Source: Bacillus sp. Xin1 | Lineage (GTDB): Bacteria > Bacillota > Bacilli > Bacillales > Bacillaceae_G | Length of the DNA: 64,000 nucleotides | NCBI RefSeq assembly: GCF_013314535.1 | Contig: NZ_JABUAE010000002.1 | Location: 1 to 64,000 of the forward strand | Direction of reading: 5' to 3' | Shown here: piece after piece, positions 19,178 to 27,631 of the stretch | How positions within the stretch are numbered: position 1 is the first letter of the stretch | Layout of the letters: each line of letters opens with the position of its first letter | Notes under the pieces: generated by a model | What the model saw: only the letters and a program-made list of their open reading frames with translations | The model's database searches: none | What the model was told of the DNA's origin: nothing | Program-made: the position numbers and the translations under genes

Positions 19178-20827
19178 TTATGATAGTTTCATGATGATTT
19201 TTGCTTCAAAATCTGCCATTTCGTGACTATGGATCTGTTTTCCTGTAAATAACTTGTAAAACAGATGCGTACGAACTTTCAATATCTTGTTTAACGCACT
19301 CCATTGACTCCAATGGTGTGCGTTTTGATTTTTTATATAGGTTTGAAGTGCGGTCGGCAATTTTTCTTTATATCCTAAACCGCGACGGCCAATGGTATAT
19401 GCAGCGGACTGGTGAATGGATATGCCTAATTTCCTCATATATTTCATCTTTCCAGAGATAGACGTATAAGCTGGATTTACTTGAAAGACAGCTACGCCCA
19501 TTTTATCCGCACGGTTAACAATGGCACTTGTCATTTTTTGATACACAAACATACTCTTCATACGGTTCGCTTTCTTACTTCCGTAACGATCACCCGTCTT
19601 CGACTGGGTTGTATCGAGTTTTTCCATCACAATTGGTTTGTTATATTGCTTCGCTAAGTCTACTAAGCGAATAACTTCCGCTTCGATGATTTTCGTCACT
19701 TGCCCTGTTGATTTTCCCATAACCGAAAATTTGAGAGACCCACTTCCTTTGTAGTTCCCGTCTTTTGTAACATTCGCCCATGCAAAATGGTCTAGGTTAC
19801 AATCCACACCAATGACACCGTCAGACTTACTATAATTCATGTGAGGGTTGCCTGGTACATTCACTAAACACTTCATAATATAATAATCCCCATGGTCTTC
19901 CACAGACCAAGCGATTGGTTTCCCATGCGCTTTCTTATCCTTACACTCCAATTGATTCGTAATGACCGTTTCAACCGTTTCTTGCCCGTATGGGAATGTA
20001 ACACCAGAAAATTTTACGACCTTTCCTTCACTTGTTGTCATCCATAACTCATGATTCTCCAAAACATATTGAAATACAAAGTTTCCATGCTTCGCATCCT
20101 TACGACCAGATACAATCAATTGTTTGTTTCGCGCACGGGAAAACAACATTTTCCATTTATCATGGTTTTGAATCATCTCATCTTTTGTGAATTGAGAACG
20201 GAATAGCTTTTTGCTCCCAAACACTGCGCTTGGAATATGCACTTCATACGATGCAAGCTTTTGTTCTAAGCGATATTGTCGATGAGTCAAACGACCGATT
20301 TTCGCCTTCGTCCATTTGATTTGCACATCGAGATACTGCTGCTCAAATAGGTATTGGCTAAACCAAATCAACGTATCTTTTTTACGAGATACCGCAATAA
20401 CCTTGTTTTTCTTCGAAAAGTGAGAGTTTTTCGGAAAAATGATTTTACCTTTGACACAACTTTGTTTGATTTTGCGGAGTTGTGTCAGTTTTGTGCGTTC
20501 TGTTTTCAGCTTCTTTTTGAGCTTATTCAACTTCTCTTGTGTTTGTTTCTTATACATCGTTTGTAACTCTGTTAAACCTGAAAACAAAGCTTTTGCCTCT
20601 TGTGCCGCGCTATTTGCATAGTAATCGTTTAATTGAAATTTCCGCTTGAGAACAAGATGAAGACTATCTGTATGCATCTTACGGTTCCAACGTTTTTCTC
20701 TTACGATTGTTTGAAACGCAAATCGTTTCGCGGTATTAAATGTTTCCAATGTTCGAGTTAACGTATCCACCGTTTCATGCGATAAATCCGTTTTATAGAT
20801 TCGTTTTGAAAAATACGCCTTCTTCAT
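19178..20827 (-). CDS. Large divergent TnpB-like protein (IS605 OrfB-related)
   Basis: 549 residues, well above the 370-430 of ordinary TnpB. A long lysine-rich helical N-terminal half (KLKKKLKTERTKLTQLRKIK near residue 105) precedes a RuvC-like C-terminal half. RuvC-I appears as GVIGVDCNLDHFAW and RuvC-II as IVMEKLDTTQ. The third motif aligns with the usual DRDYNAS...N stretch as SIHQSAAYTIGRRGLG, so the catalytic aspartate is replaced by histidine, and the CxxC...CxxC zinc ribbon between VNPAYTS and that motif is missing. It may use a rearranged acidic residue or be nuclease-weak. Start ATG 20827 with GAGGTGAGAAC upstream. Such proteins are often annotated as TnpB-related accessory proteins. 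Confidence 0.82.
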   Translation of the reverse strand: MKKAYFSKRIYKTDLSHETVDTLTRTLETFNTAKRFAFQTIVREKRWNRKMHTDSLHLVLKRKFQLNDYYANSAAQEAKALFSGLTELQTMYKKQTQEKLNKLKKKLKTERTKLTQLRKIKQSCVKGKIIFPKNSHFSKKNKVIAVSRKKDTLIWFSQYLFEQQYLDVQIKWTKAKIGRLTHRQYRLEQKLASYEVHIPSAVFGSKKLFRSQFTKDEMIQNHDKWKMLFSRARNKQLIVSGRKDAKHGNFVFQYVLENHELWMTTSEGKVVKFSGVTFPYGQETVETVITNQLECKDKKAHGKPIAWSVEDHGDYYIMKCLVNVPGNPHMNYSKSDGVIGVDCNLDHFAWANVTKDGNYKGSGSLKFSVMGKSTGQVTKIIEAEVIRLVDLAKQYNKPIVMEKLDTTQSKTGDRYGSKKANRMKSMFVYQKMTSAIVNRADKMGVAVFQVNPAYTSISGKMKYMRKLGISIHQSAAYTIGRRGLGYKEKLPTALQTYIKNQNAHHWSQWSALNKILKVRTHLFYKLFTGKQIHSHEMADFEAKIIMKLS

Positions 20828-21058
20828 CTGTTCTCACCTCGATTTGTTTGATAAGGTGATTATATAACAAATCGAAACATACGTTCCACCTAAAAGGTTG
20901 GTTTTACTTAAAAAAGAAAAAACCGATTCATCTCCCACCTTCACTTCGTTTAGAGGAGGGAGTCTTCTCGGTTAAATCATAAAAGAGTACATGGAAGGAT
21001 TTACATAAAAAGAATCGAATTGTACTATTAGGTAGAGAATTAAAAGGAGGTATATTTT

Positions 21059-22885
21059 ATGTCTGAACAAACAACAGCAAAAACATTGCCAGACCGCAGT
21101 GAGATTGAAGAAATGAACACATGGAGATTAGAAGACATTTTCCAAACAGATGAAGAATGGGAAAAAGAATTTCAAGCAGTGAAAGAGTTACTACCGAAGT
21201 TAGCTGAATTTAAAGGAAAACTTGGTGATTCTGCTGATTCATTATTAGAAGCTTTACAATATGAAGATGAAGTCTCAATGAGACTGGGAAAATTATATAC
21301 ATATGCTCATATGCGTTACGATCAGGATACAACAAATTCTGTTTATCAAGCGCTAAATGATCGAGCAACAAACTTATATTCGCAAGCCACTAGCGGCATG
21401 GCGTATATCGTTCCTGAAATTTTAACAATTTCAGAAGAAACATTACAATCATTCTTACAAGAAAATAAAGAATTAAGCGTATATGAACATGCATTAGAAG
21501 AAATTACACGTCAGCGTCCACACGTACTATCAGAAGCTGAAGAAGCATTGTTAGCTGAAGCGTCTGAGGTCTTGAGTGCATCAAGTAATACATTTGGTAT
21601 GCTGAATAATGCGGACTTAAAATTCCCATCTATTAAAGATGAGAATGGGGAAGAAGTAGAAGTCACACATGGTCGTTATATCCAATTTTTGGAAAGTGAT
21701 GATCGTCGTGTGCGCGAGGATGCATTCCGTGCGGTTTATGAAACGTATGGGAAATATAAAAATACATTTGCAAGCACACTTAGTGGTGCGGTGAAACGTA
21801 ATAATTTCAACGCTCGTGTTCGTAAATATGATTCTGCACGTCAAGCTGCGTTAAGCAATAATAACATTCCTGAAACAGTATATGATCAACTTGTTGAGAC
21901 AGTAAATGATAATTTACATTTATTGCATCGTTACATTGATATTCGTAAGCGTGCATTAGGTCTTGATGAACTGCATATGTATGACTTATACACACCGCTT
22001 GTACCAGAAGTGAAAATGAATGTGAAATATGAAGAAGCTCAAGAAATTTTATTAAAATCATTAAACGTTCTTGGTGATCAATATGTTGAAATTTTGAAAG
22101 AAGCATATGAAAATCGCTGGGTAGACGTGTATGAAAACAAAGGGAAACGAAGTGGAGCATATTCATCTGGTGCATATGGAACAAATCCGTATATTTTAAT
22201 GAACTGGCATGATAATGTAAATAATTTATTTACCCTTGCACATGAGTTTGGGCATTCTGTGCATAGCTACTATACAAGAAAAACACAACCACATGTGTAT
22301 GGTGACTATTCGATCTTTGTTGCTGAAGTTGCATCAACTTGTAATGAAGCAATTTTAAATGATTATTTATTAAAAACGACAGAAGATAAGAAAGAACGTT
22401 TATACTTATTAAATCATTATTTAGAAGGATTCCGCGGGACTGTATTCCGTCAAACGATGTTCGCTGAATTTGAACATATTATTCATAAAAAAGTACAAGA
22501 AGGCCATGCAGTTACGCCAGATATGTTAACTGAACTCTACTATGATTTAAATAAAAAATACTTTGGTGATGCTTTAGTCATCGATAAAGAGATTGGTTTA
22601 GAATGGTCTCGTATCCCGCACTTCTATTACAACTATTATGTATATCAATACGCAACAGGATTTAGTGCGGCAACAGCGTTATCAAAACAGATCTTAGAAG
22701 AAGGACAACCAGCAGTAGAGCGTTACATTAACGAATTCTTAAAAGCTGGAAGTTCTGATTATCCAATTGAAGTGCTGAAAAAGGCAGGAGTAGATATGGC
22801 ATCGCCGGAGCCTGTTAAAGAGGCATTACAAGTATTTGAAGAGAAGTTAAATGAATTAGAGGCGCTATTATTTGAGGGTAAGTAA
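21059..22885 (+). CDS. pepF: Oligoendopeptidase F
   Basis: Cytoplasmic zinc metallopeptidase of family M3 that hydrolyses oligopeptides, thereby processing peptides imported by systems such as Opp. Zinc motif HEFGHSVHS at residues 395-403 with the downstream glutamate region (FVAEVASTCNEA) completing metal binding. 608 residues is the standard length. Perfect AAAGGAGG ribosome site before the ATG. The IS605-type element ends 88 bases upstream, between the coiA 3' end and this gene, so transcription from coiA into pepF would be interrupted. Confidence 0.96.
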   Translation: MSEQTTAKTLPDRSEIEEMNTWRLEDIFQTDEEWEKEFQAVKELLPKLAEFKGKLGDSADSLLEALQYEDEVSMRLGKLYTYAHMRYDQDTTNSVYQALNDRATNLYSQATSGMAYIVPEILTISEETLQSFLQENKELSVYEHALEEITRQRPHVLSEAEEALLAEASEVLSASSNTFGMLNNADLKFPSIKDENGEEVEVTHGRYIQFLESDDRRVREDAFRAVYETYGKYKNTFASTLSGAVKRNNFNARVRKYDSARQAALSNNNIPETVYDQLVETVNDNLHLLHRYIDIRKRALGLDELHMYDLYTPLVPEVKMNVKYEEAQEILLKSLNVLGDQYVEILKEAYENRWVDVYENKGKRSGAYSSGAYGTNPYILMNWHDNVNNLFTLAHEFGHSVHSYYTRKTQPHVYGDYSIFVAEVASTCNEAILNDYLLKTTEDKKERLYLLNHYLEGFRGTVFRQTMFAEFEHIIHKKVQEGHAVTPDMLTELYYDLNKKYFGDALVIDKEIGLEWSRIPHFYYNYYVYQYATGFSAATALSKQILEEGQPAVERYINEFLKAGSSDYPIEVLKKAGVDMASPEPVKEALQVFEEKLNELEALLFEGK

Positions 22886-22889
22886 TAGT

Positions 22890-22921
22890 GAAACAGGAGC
22901 CAGCAAGCTCCTGTTTTTTGT
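22890..22921 (+). terminator. Terminator of pepF
   Basis: ACAGGAGC / GCTCCTGT stem then TTTTTTG directly after the stop. Confidence 0.9.
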
Positions 22922-22928
22922 TGTTATT

Positions 22929-23020
22929 TGTCGTGAAATCGATATCTCTTGTCGAATCGCCGATATATATTGAGAAACGGTCGCTATATTTGAATTTGCG
23001 CCGATAAAATTTCATTTACC
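22929..23020 (-). repeat. TATCG repeat tract, copy 2 (inverted)
   Basis: The reverse complement begins GTAAATGAAATTTTATCGGC and follows copy 1 (8313-8428) closely, but lacks one internal 20-21-base step (the unit with TTGAAATATATCGAGGATT). The TATCG spacing is again 20-21 bases. Confidence 0.65.
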
Positions 23021-23093
23021 ACTTTATAGAAACAACCTCTATTACGAAAACATCTGTTTTTTCTTCTCTTACTAGCCTGTTTTATAATGTTCC

Positions 23094-23267
23094 CTAAAAA
23101 CCTTTGAATCGCTTTCTATGATTAAAATAAGAGAGGCTAATAACAATGATTGCGAATAAAAGCGGAAACGCAATAATCTTTGGAAATGCTTGTAATAGGG
23201 AAAGAATGTACAGGAAAAAAGAAATACAAATACAAAAAAGTAGAAAGAAGATATGCGTTTTTTTCAT
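23094..23267 (-). CDS. Small two-helix membrane protein
   Basis: 57 residues, too short for most gene finders' first pass. ATG at 23267 is preceded by TAGGAGGGATTTT, a strong ribosome site. Translation is KKTHIFFLLFCICISFFLYI in the first membrane segment, then a LLQAFPKII turn, a second segment FPLLFAIIVISLSYF and a basic end NHRKRFKGF. No family recognised. Lies between convergent pepF and upstream of spxH on the same strand. Confidence 0.6.
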   Translation of the reverse strand: MKKTHIFFLLFCICISFFLYILSLLQAFPKIIAFPLLFAIIVISLSYFNHRKRFKGF

Positions 23268-23481
23268 AAAATCCCTCCTAAAAAGCTTCTTTTTAAAGCT
23301 TATTCATGAATGAAAACGTTTAGAATGTGACAAAAATGTGAAATTCGACAAAAAGGGTTGTCATCTGATGTCGGACCATGTAATATAATAGGCGTGAACG
23401 AATTCACATACAAACATATACCCCTTTGTTTGAACGTGAAAATTTCTCCCATCCCCTTTAATATTTTTATAAGCCGTAAAG

Positions 23482-23515
23482 AAAAAGACCTGGTATTTAT
23501 ACCAGGTCTTTTTCC
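23482..23515. terminator. Terminator overlapping the spxH stop codon
   Basis: AAAAAGACCTGGTAT / ATACCAGGTCTTTTT, a 15-bp perfect stem. The spxH TAA (23497-23499) lies in the loop side. Works in both directions. Confidence 0.88.
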
Positions 23516-24390
23516 TTTGCAATCCATTTCCAAAAACGCTCACATTTTACTTCAATCATTCGTACTTTTCTTTTTAATGATAATTTTTTGAGCTCTCGTT
23601 CGATTTCTTGCTGCGGGCAGTCATAGATAAATGCAATTTCTTTAGAAGACATAAATTGCATCGTTTCTAGTAATACTTCTAGCGGTGGTAATGGTGCTGG
23701 CTCAATATCACATTTTACAATTTCTTTTAAGAGTTGCACGTATACATCATACGAATAAATGCCCGCAATCTTAATACCTTCCTCATCAGAATTGGCATGA
23801 AAGAATACAAGAGAAGGAATTTCGGTAATGTGCATTTCATTTGTGAATTTTAGATCACATTGGAATGCTTTTTTTGCACTGGTCGAATGCAAATCTTTTT
23901 TAAATTCTTCTACATCAATACCGCTTTGCTCTGCGCACGCAAGTAGTAATTCCAAATCTGGTTTTGATACATTTTCAAGAAAAATGTATTCTTGGAGTTT
24001 CCGCAAAAATTTTGAACCTGCTTTTCGGCCTTGTAACTCAGCTGCTTTAATTGCAATAGAAACTAAATAGGGTGAAGATGAGGCATCTTGCATATGCACT
24101 TTGCCATCGCATGAAAAACCTTGCAAACTTGTTGTTTTTTCCCACACAAATCGAATATTAGCAGGTTTATTCCATTTGTGTGGGGAGGCGATAGCCCCTT
24201 CCACTTTGCCGGTTAATATGTGCCGAATTGAAAAATATTTTCCATATTCGAGCCATAACTTCATTACGACTGGTTCGATTCCCCAGCAATCCATGCAAAG
24301 TGGATCAATAAACAAATAGGCTTCTACAGACTTAGGCTCGCACTTAGAAAGAGAAGGAATGCGCATATGCTTTGCTTCTTGTTTATCCAT
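23497..24390 (-). CDS. spxH: ClpXP adaptor protein SpxH (YjbH)
   Basis: DsbA-like thioredoxin-fold adaptor that binds Spx and speeds its degradation by ClpXP. The N-terminal CMDCWG motif (from [14 protein letters not shown]) marks the thioredoxin-like site; a second conserved patch is [11 protein letters not shown]. 297 residues, family length. Its start overlaps the stop of the globin gene (TAATG), so the two are co-translated, the same arrangement as yjbI-yjbH in B. subtilis. Its target gene spx is in this window at 13330. Confidence 0.94.
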   Translation of the reverse strand: MDKQEAKHMRIPSLSKCEPKSVEAYLFIDPLCMDCWGIEPVVMKLWLEYGKYFSIRHILTGKVEGAIASPHKWNKPANIRFVWEKTTSLQGFSCDGKVHMQDASSSPYLVSIAIKAAELQGRKAGSKFLRKLQEYIFLENVSKPDLELLLACAEQSGIDVEEFKKDLHSTSAKKAFQCDLKFTNEMHITEIPSLVFFHANSDEEGIKIAGIYSYDVYVQLLKEIVKCDIEPAPLPPLEVLLETMQFMSSKEIAFIYDCPQQEIERELKKLSLKRKVRMIEVKCERFWKWIAKEKDLV

Positions 24391-24788
24391 TACGCTTCAC
24401 CTGTTTCGTTTGGAGTGTTGACCATATGCTGCGCAGTTAATCTTAAACGTTCAAAAACAAATTCTCGAATTTGCCCGTGTACCCCTGTATCTTCCATCGC
24501 TTGCTCCATACATGCTAACCAGGCTTTAGCTCGCTTTGGTGTAATCTCAAAAGGGAGATGGCGTGCTCTTAGCATCGGATGACCGTGTTCTTCTGTGTAC
24601 AAACTTGGTCCACCTAAATATTGCGTTAGAAATTGCTTCTGTTTCCTGGCTGTTTCGGTCAAATCGTCTGGGAAGATGGGAGATAAGTCAGGGTGTTCAC
24701 TGACATAGGAATAAAACGTATCGACTAATGTTGCAATGACTTGTTCACCGCCAATTGCTTCGAATGGTGTCATCGGTTGCTTGTTCAT
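24390..24788 (-). CDS. Group II truncated hemoglobin (YjbI)
   Basis: 132 residues with the 2/2 globin fold signature: YEAIGG-type start ([19 protein letters not shown]), helix E/F region [20 protein letters not shown] with the proximal histidine in RARHLPF, and a C-terminal HMVN helix. Haem protein, presumably for oxygen or nitrosative/oxidative stress chemistry; co-transcribed with spxH, linking it to the thiol-stress network. The ATG at 24788 follows AAAGGATG. Confidence 0.92.
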   Translation of the reverse strand: MNKQPMTPFEAIGGEQVIATLVDTFYSYVSEHPDLSPIFPDDLTETARKQKQFLTQYLGGPSLYTEEHGHPMLRARHLPFEITPKRAKAWLACMEQAMEDTGVHGQIREFVFERLRLTAQHMVNTPNETGEA

Positions 24789-24887
24789 CCTTTATAAACC
24801 CCTTTTTCCATCAAATGTATATCTATTGTAGCAATGGATTGTCACGAAGAGCAACTAAACAGCTCTTGGACAACCTTTTGCTTGTTA

Positions 24888-25047
24888 AAATAAAGCGGAA
24901 GTTTCACTTTACCCCGCTCTAACAATCAGTAACCTTCCTGTCAATGAAGAAAAACAGAGAAGCAAGGAAGGACTGATTGTAAGAGCCCGATTGGTGAAGG
25001 CTAACCATCAGTAGGAAAAGCACCTACTGATGGAAGTTTCACTTTAG
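24888..25047 (-). repeat. bcr1-like repeat, copy 3, abutting an older end
   Basis: The main copy runs from TTTAC (24908-24912) to TTTAG (25043-25047) and ends CACCTACTGATGGAAGTTTC plus AC. Just left of it, GCGGAAGTTTCAC looks like the fused termini of another, mostly deleted copy, so one element may have inserted at the edge of another. The TTTAG contains the stop codon of the CYTH gene. Confidence 0.6.
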
Positions 25048-25622
25048 CTTGCTTCGTTTTGTTTTGCAAGGAAAAAGCGCTGTACTTTATTTTTTGTATG
25101 GCGAACAGGTATATGGTATTTGTTTAATAAATTGAGGAAATGGGCTTTACCAGCTTCCTCATCTTGTACTTCATATTCGAGTTCATAATCATCGTGATTG
25201 TAATAGAAACTATGATCAAATACAAGCGTGCCGCCTTCAAATGTAGTTTCTGCTCGCTCTGTTGTTAAGCTTCCCATATAAACTAAAGTAGAAACAGGAA
25301 TTTGGAGCTTATGTAATTGATCTAGCACAGGGCCTGCAATAAGCTCATTTGTTTTCATCATTTGCCGTGCTTCTTCTTCTGTTACAGATTGATGAGTCTC
25401 CAGTAATCCAACTTCAGCTGGTTGTTTTAAAGTTAAAGTATAAGCTCCGCCTTTATGACGAATACGAAGAGCAGACCCTGCTTCTTTTAAAGAAAAATGA
25501 GGTGTTTCAAAATAATGATTTACTTGTTTTGCAAATGAATGGATAGAAAACGCATCACATAATGTTTGAAATTCTTCTTGCGTTACCATATTTTTAAATT
25601 CAATTTCAATTTCTTGTGTCAT
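25044..25622 (-). CDS. CYTH domain protein (YjbK-type triphosphatase family)
   Basis: 192 residues with the N-terminal EIEIEFK motif typical of CYTH (triphosphate tunnel) proteins. The later charged strands RIRHKGGAYTLTLKQP and ELEYEV are those that line the tunnel and bind metal and triphosphate. B. subtilis YjbK occupies the same place. The substrate is not evident; some relatives hydrolyse inorganic triphosphate. The TAA stop is part of the TTTAG target of the adjoining bcr1-like repeat, so the repeat starts at the last base of the gene. Divergent from yjbL. Confidence 0.9.
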   Translation of the reverse strand: MTQEIEIEFKNMVTQEEFQTLCDAFSIHSFAKQVNHYFETPHFSLKEAGSALRIRHKGGAYTLTLKQPAEVGLLETHQSVTEEEARQMMKTNELIAGPVLDQLHKLQIPVSTLVYMGSLTTERAETTFEGGTLVFDHSFYYNHDDYELEYEVQDEEAGKAHFLNLLNKYHIPVRHTKNKVQRFFLAKQNEAS

Positions 25623-25765
25623 TGTATAGGCTCCTTCTTAAAGTAATTCTTTAGACATTATCGCTTTTTCACAAATTTGGTTCAATGTTTTATTTGTTTG
25701 CGTCTATGTTATGATACAATAATAGGGTGAAGTAAGACAGGAAGTTGATATGGAGGAGTTAGAGC

Positions 25766-26137
25766 ATGCAAAATAAAATCCAAGTTAAGAGCGTAGAAGA
25801 AAGAGAAAATGCTCTTATTTTTTGTGCAGAAAATACTGAAATACAAGTGGAGGAGTTAAAGGCGCGTAATCACGTACTTGTAGACTCAGATCATTTATCA
25901 TTTTTATATATTTTAGAAAACGAATCAGCTTTTATTTATGTAAGCATTCCGCATACATGCTGGGAAGCAATGAATGGTGCAATGAAGAGTGATAAAGCAA
26001 TGTTCGTTCGCGTAAATAATACTGAAATTGAGTTAGAGCAATTGAAAGAAGAAGTGGAATATTTAATTGAAAATATTGAAGGGAATGCAAATTACGGAGA
26101 AGAACTTGTAACTGCTGTGGAAAAGGTATTTCTATAA
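25766..26137 (+). CDS. YjbL-like protein of unknown function
   Basis: 123 residues, acidic, soluble, without signal peptide or membrane segment. It is identified by position (between yjbK and yjbM as in B. subtilis) and similar size, not by a functional motif. Contains a C-terminal helix rich in glutamate (ELEQLKEEVEYLIENIEG). GGAGGAG precedes the ATG. It begins the operon yjbL-yjbM-nadK-yjbO; the gap to the next start is about 30 bases. Confidence 0.75.
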   Translation: MQNKIQVKSVEERENALIFCAENTEIQVEELKARNHVLVDSDHLSFLYILENESAFIYVSIPHTCWEAMNGAMKSDKAMFVRVNNTEIELEQLKEEVEYLIENIEGNANYGEELVTAVEKVFL

Positions 26138-26167
26138 GCAAATGGATTGACTTTGGTGGTGGTTGAA

Positions 26168-26806
26168 ATGAATCGGAATTGGGAAGAATTTTTAGCGCCG
26201 TACCACCAAGCGGTGGCAGAGCTAAAAGTGAAGTTAAAAGGAATGCGTTCTCAGTTTACAATGTTAACAGAACACTCTCCGATCGAGTTTGTAACCGGCA
26301 GGGTAAAGTCAGTTGCAAGTATTATTGATAAGGCGGAAAAACGAAATGTACCGCTTGACAGGCTAGAAGAAGATATGCAGGATATCGCTGGCCTTCGGAT
26401 GATGTGTCAATTTGTGGATGAGATTAAGCCTGTTGTTGAATACCTTCGAAAACGAAATGACTTTGAAATTGTGGAAGAACGAGATTATGTGACGCAAAAG
26501 AAAGAAAGTGGGTATCGTTCGTATCACGTTGTCGTTAGTTATCCCGTTCAAACAATCCGCGGGGAGAAGAAAGTATTAGTTGAAATTCAAATTCGAACGT
26601 TAGCAATGAATTTTTGGGCAACAATTGAGCATTCTTTAAATTACAAATATAGTGGACGTTTTCCAGAAGATATTAAAGTGCGTCTTCAACGTGCAGCAGA
26701 AGCGGCATTTTTATTAGATGAAGAAATGTCTTCGATTCGTCTTGAAATTCAAGAAGCACAAAAGATTTTTTCGCGCAAACAAGAAGCGAAAGAATCCGAA
26801 TCATAA
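26168..26806 (+). CDS. Small alarmone synthetase, GTP pyrophosphokinase (YjbM/SasB type)
   Basis: Makes (p)ppGpp from ATP and GDP/GTP without a hydrolase domain. The RelA/SpoT synthetase motifs are visible: HSPIEFVTGRVKSVASII (substrate pocket), DIAGLRMMCQF, KESGYRSYHVVV and VEIQIRTLAMNFWATIEHSL. 212 residues from ATG 26168 equals the B. subtilis YjbM length; an earlier in-frame TTG at 26147 adds a short extension without support. The ribosome site GGTGGTGG is modest. Part of the yjbL-to-yjbO operon; an enzyme of stringent-response signalling placed next to NAD kinase. Confidence 0.95.
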   Translation: MNRNWEEFLAPYHQAVAELKVKLKGMRSQFTMLTEHSPIEFVTGRVKSVASIIDKAEKRNVPLDRLEEDMQDIAGLRMMCQFVDEIKPVVEYLRKRNDFEIVEERDYVTQKKESGYRSYHVVVSYPVQTIRGEKKVLVEIQIRTLAMNFWATIEHSLNYKYSGRFPEDIKVRLQRAAEAAFLLDEEMSSIRLEIQEAQKIFSRKQEAKESES

Positions 26807-26824
26807 ACTAAAGGGTGTTGGGCG

Positions 26825-27622
26825 ATGAAATTTGCAATTATGTCAAAGGGAGATCAATCATCAGACGCACTTGCAAGTACAATGACAGACTACTTGCAGG
26901 ATTTCGGGTTTACAATGGATGAAGCAAAACCAGATATTGTAATTTCTGTTGGGGGAGACGGGACGCTCTTATACGCGTTTCATCGCTATTATCATCGCTT
27001 AGATGAGACAGCGTTTGTTGGTGTGCATACAGGACATTTAGGTTTCTATGCAGATTGGTTGCCAACAGAAGTAGAAAAACTGGTGATTGCAATTGCGAAA
27101 ACGCCGTTTCAAGTGGTGGAATACCCACTTTTAGAAGTTATTATTCGCTATGTGAATGGTAGTAAAGAATCACAGTATTTAGCAATGAATGAAGCGACCG
27201 TAAAAAGCTTAGAAGGAACATTAGTAACAGAGGTAGAAATTCGCGGAGAATATTTTGAAACATTCCGCGGGGACGGTCTTTGTATTTCTACTCCTTCTGG
27301 AAGTACGGCTTACAATAAAGCGCTAGGCGGAGCAATTATTCATCCTTCGATTGAAGCGATTCAAATTGCGGAAATGGCTTCAATCAATAACCGCGTGTTC
27401 CGTACAGTCGGTTCACCGCTCGTTTTACCAAAGCATCATACATGCGTTATAAAGCCGACGAAAAGAATGAACTTACAAATTACGGTCGATCATTTAACGA
27501 TGGTTCATCAAGACGTAAAATCAATTCAATACCGCGTCGCAAACGAGAAGGTGAGATTCGTTCGTTTTCGTCCGTTCCCATTTTGGAAACGCGTTCGTGA
27601 TTCGTTTGTTGCGGATGAATAG
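26825..27622 (+). CDS. nadK: NAD kinase
   Basis: Phosphorylates NAD to NADP in the cytoplasm. Diacylglycerol-kinase-like GGDGT motif at residues 43-47, NE motif AMNEATV, and the glycine-rich [14 protein letters not shown] segment that binds NAD. 265 residues, normal for the short Bacillus enzyme (PpnKA type). The start ATG follows GGGTGTTGGGCG, 18 bases after the synthetase stop; the pseudouridine synthase follows in 9 bases. Confidence 0.96.
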   Translation: MKFAIMSKGDQSSDALASTMTDYLQDFGFTMDEAKPDIVISVGGDGTLLYAFHRYYHRLDETAFVGVHTGHLGFYADWLPTEVEKLVIAIAKTPFQVVEYPLLEVIIRYVNGSKESQYLAMNEATVKSLEGTLVTEVEIRGEYFETFRGDGLCISTPSGSTAYNKALGGAIIHPSIEAIQIAEMASINNRVFRTVGSPLVLPKHHTCVIKPTKRMNLQITVDHLTMVHQDVKSIQYRVANEKVRFVRFRPFPFWKRVRDSFVADE

Positions 27623-27631
27623 AGAGGGTTT

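Larger units (their letters stand above)
18854..20971 (-). mobile_element. IS200/IS605-family element with tnpB only (inserted in coiA)
   Basis: Boundaries are inferred by restoring coiA. Read on the minus strand, the left flank ends TTTAA (complement 20972-20976, the likely target-adjacent motif) and the element begins CCGAGAAGACTCCC with an imperfect hairpin. It carries the tnpB-like gene and ends with a right-end hairpin CCCCCACTT...AAGTGGGGG followed by TAGTTCAA. No target duplication is seen, as expected for this family. No TnpA (Y1 transposase) is present, so the element depends on one supplied elsewhere. Length about 2.1 kb. Confidence 0.8.

Noticed and set aside
23358-23591. 77-residue plus-strand frame across the spxH 3' end
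   Set aside because: It runs through a strong terminator and antisense to spxH; no ribosome site.
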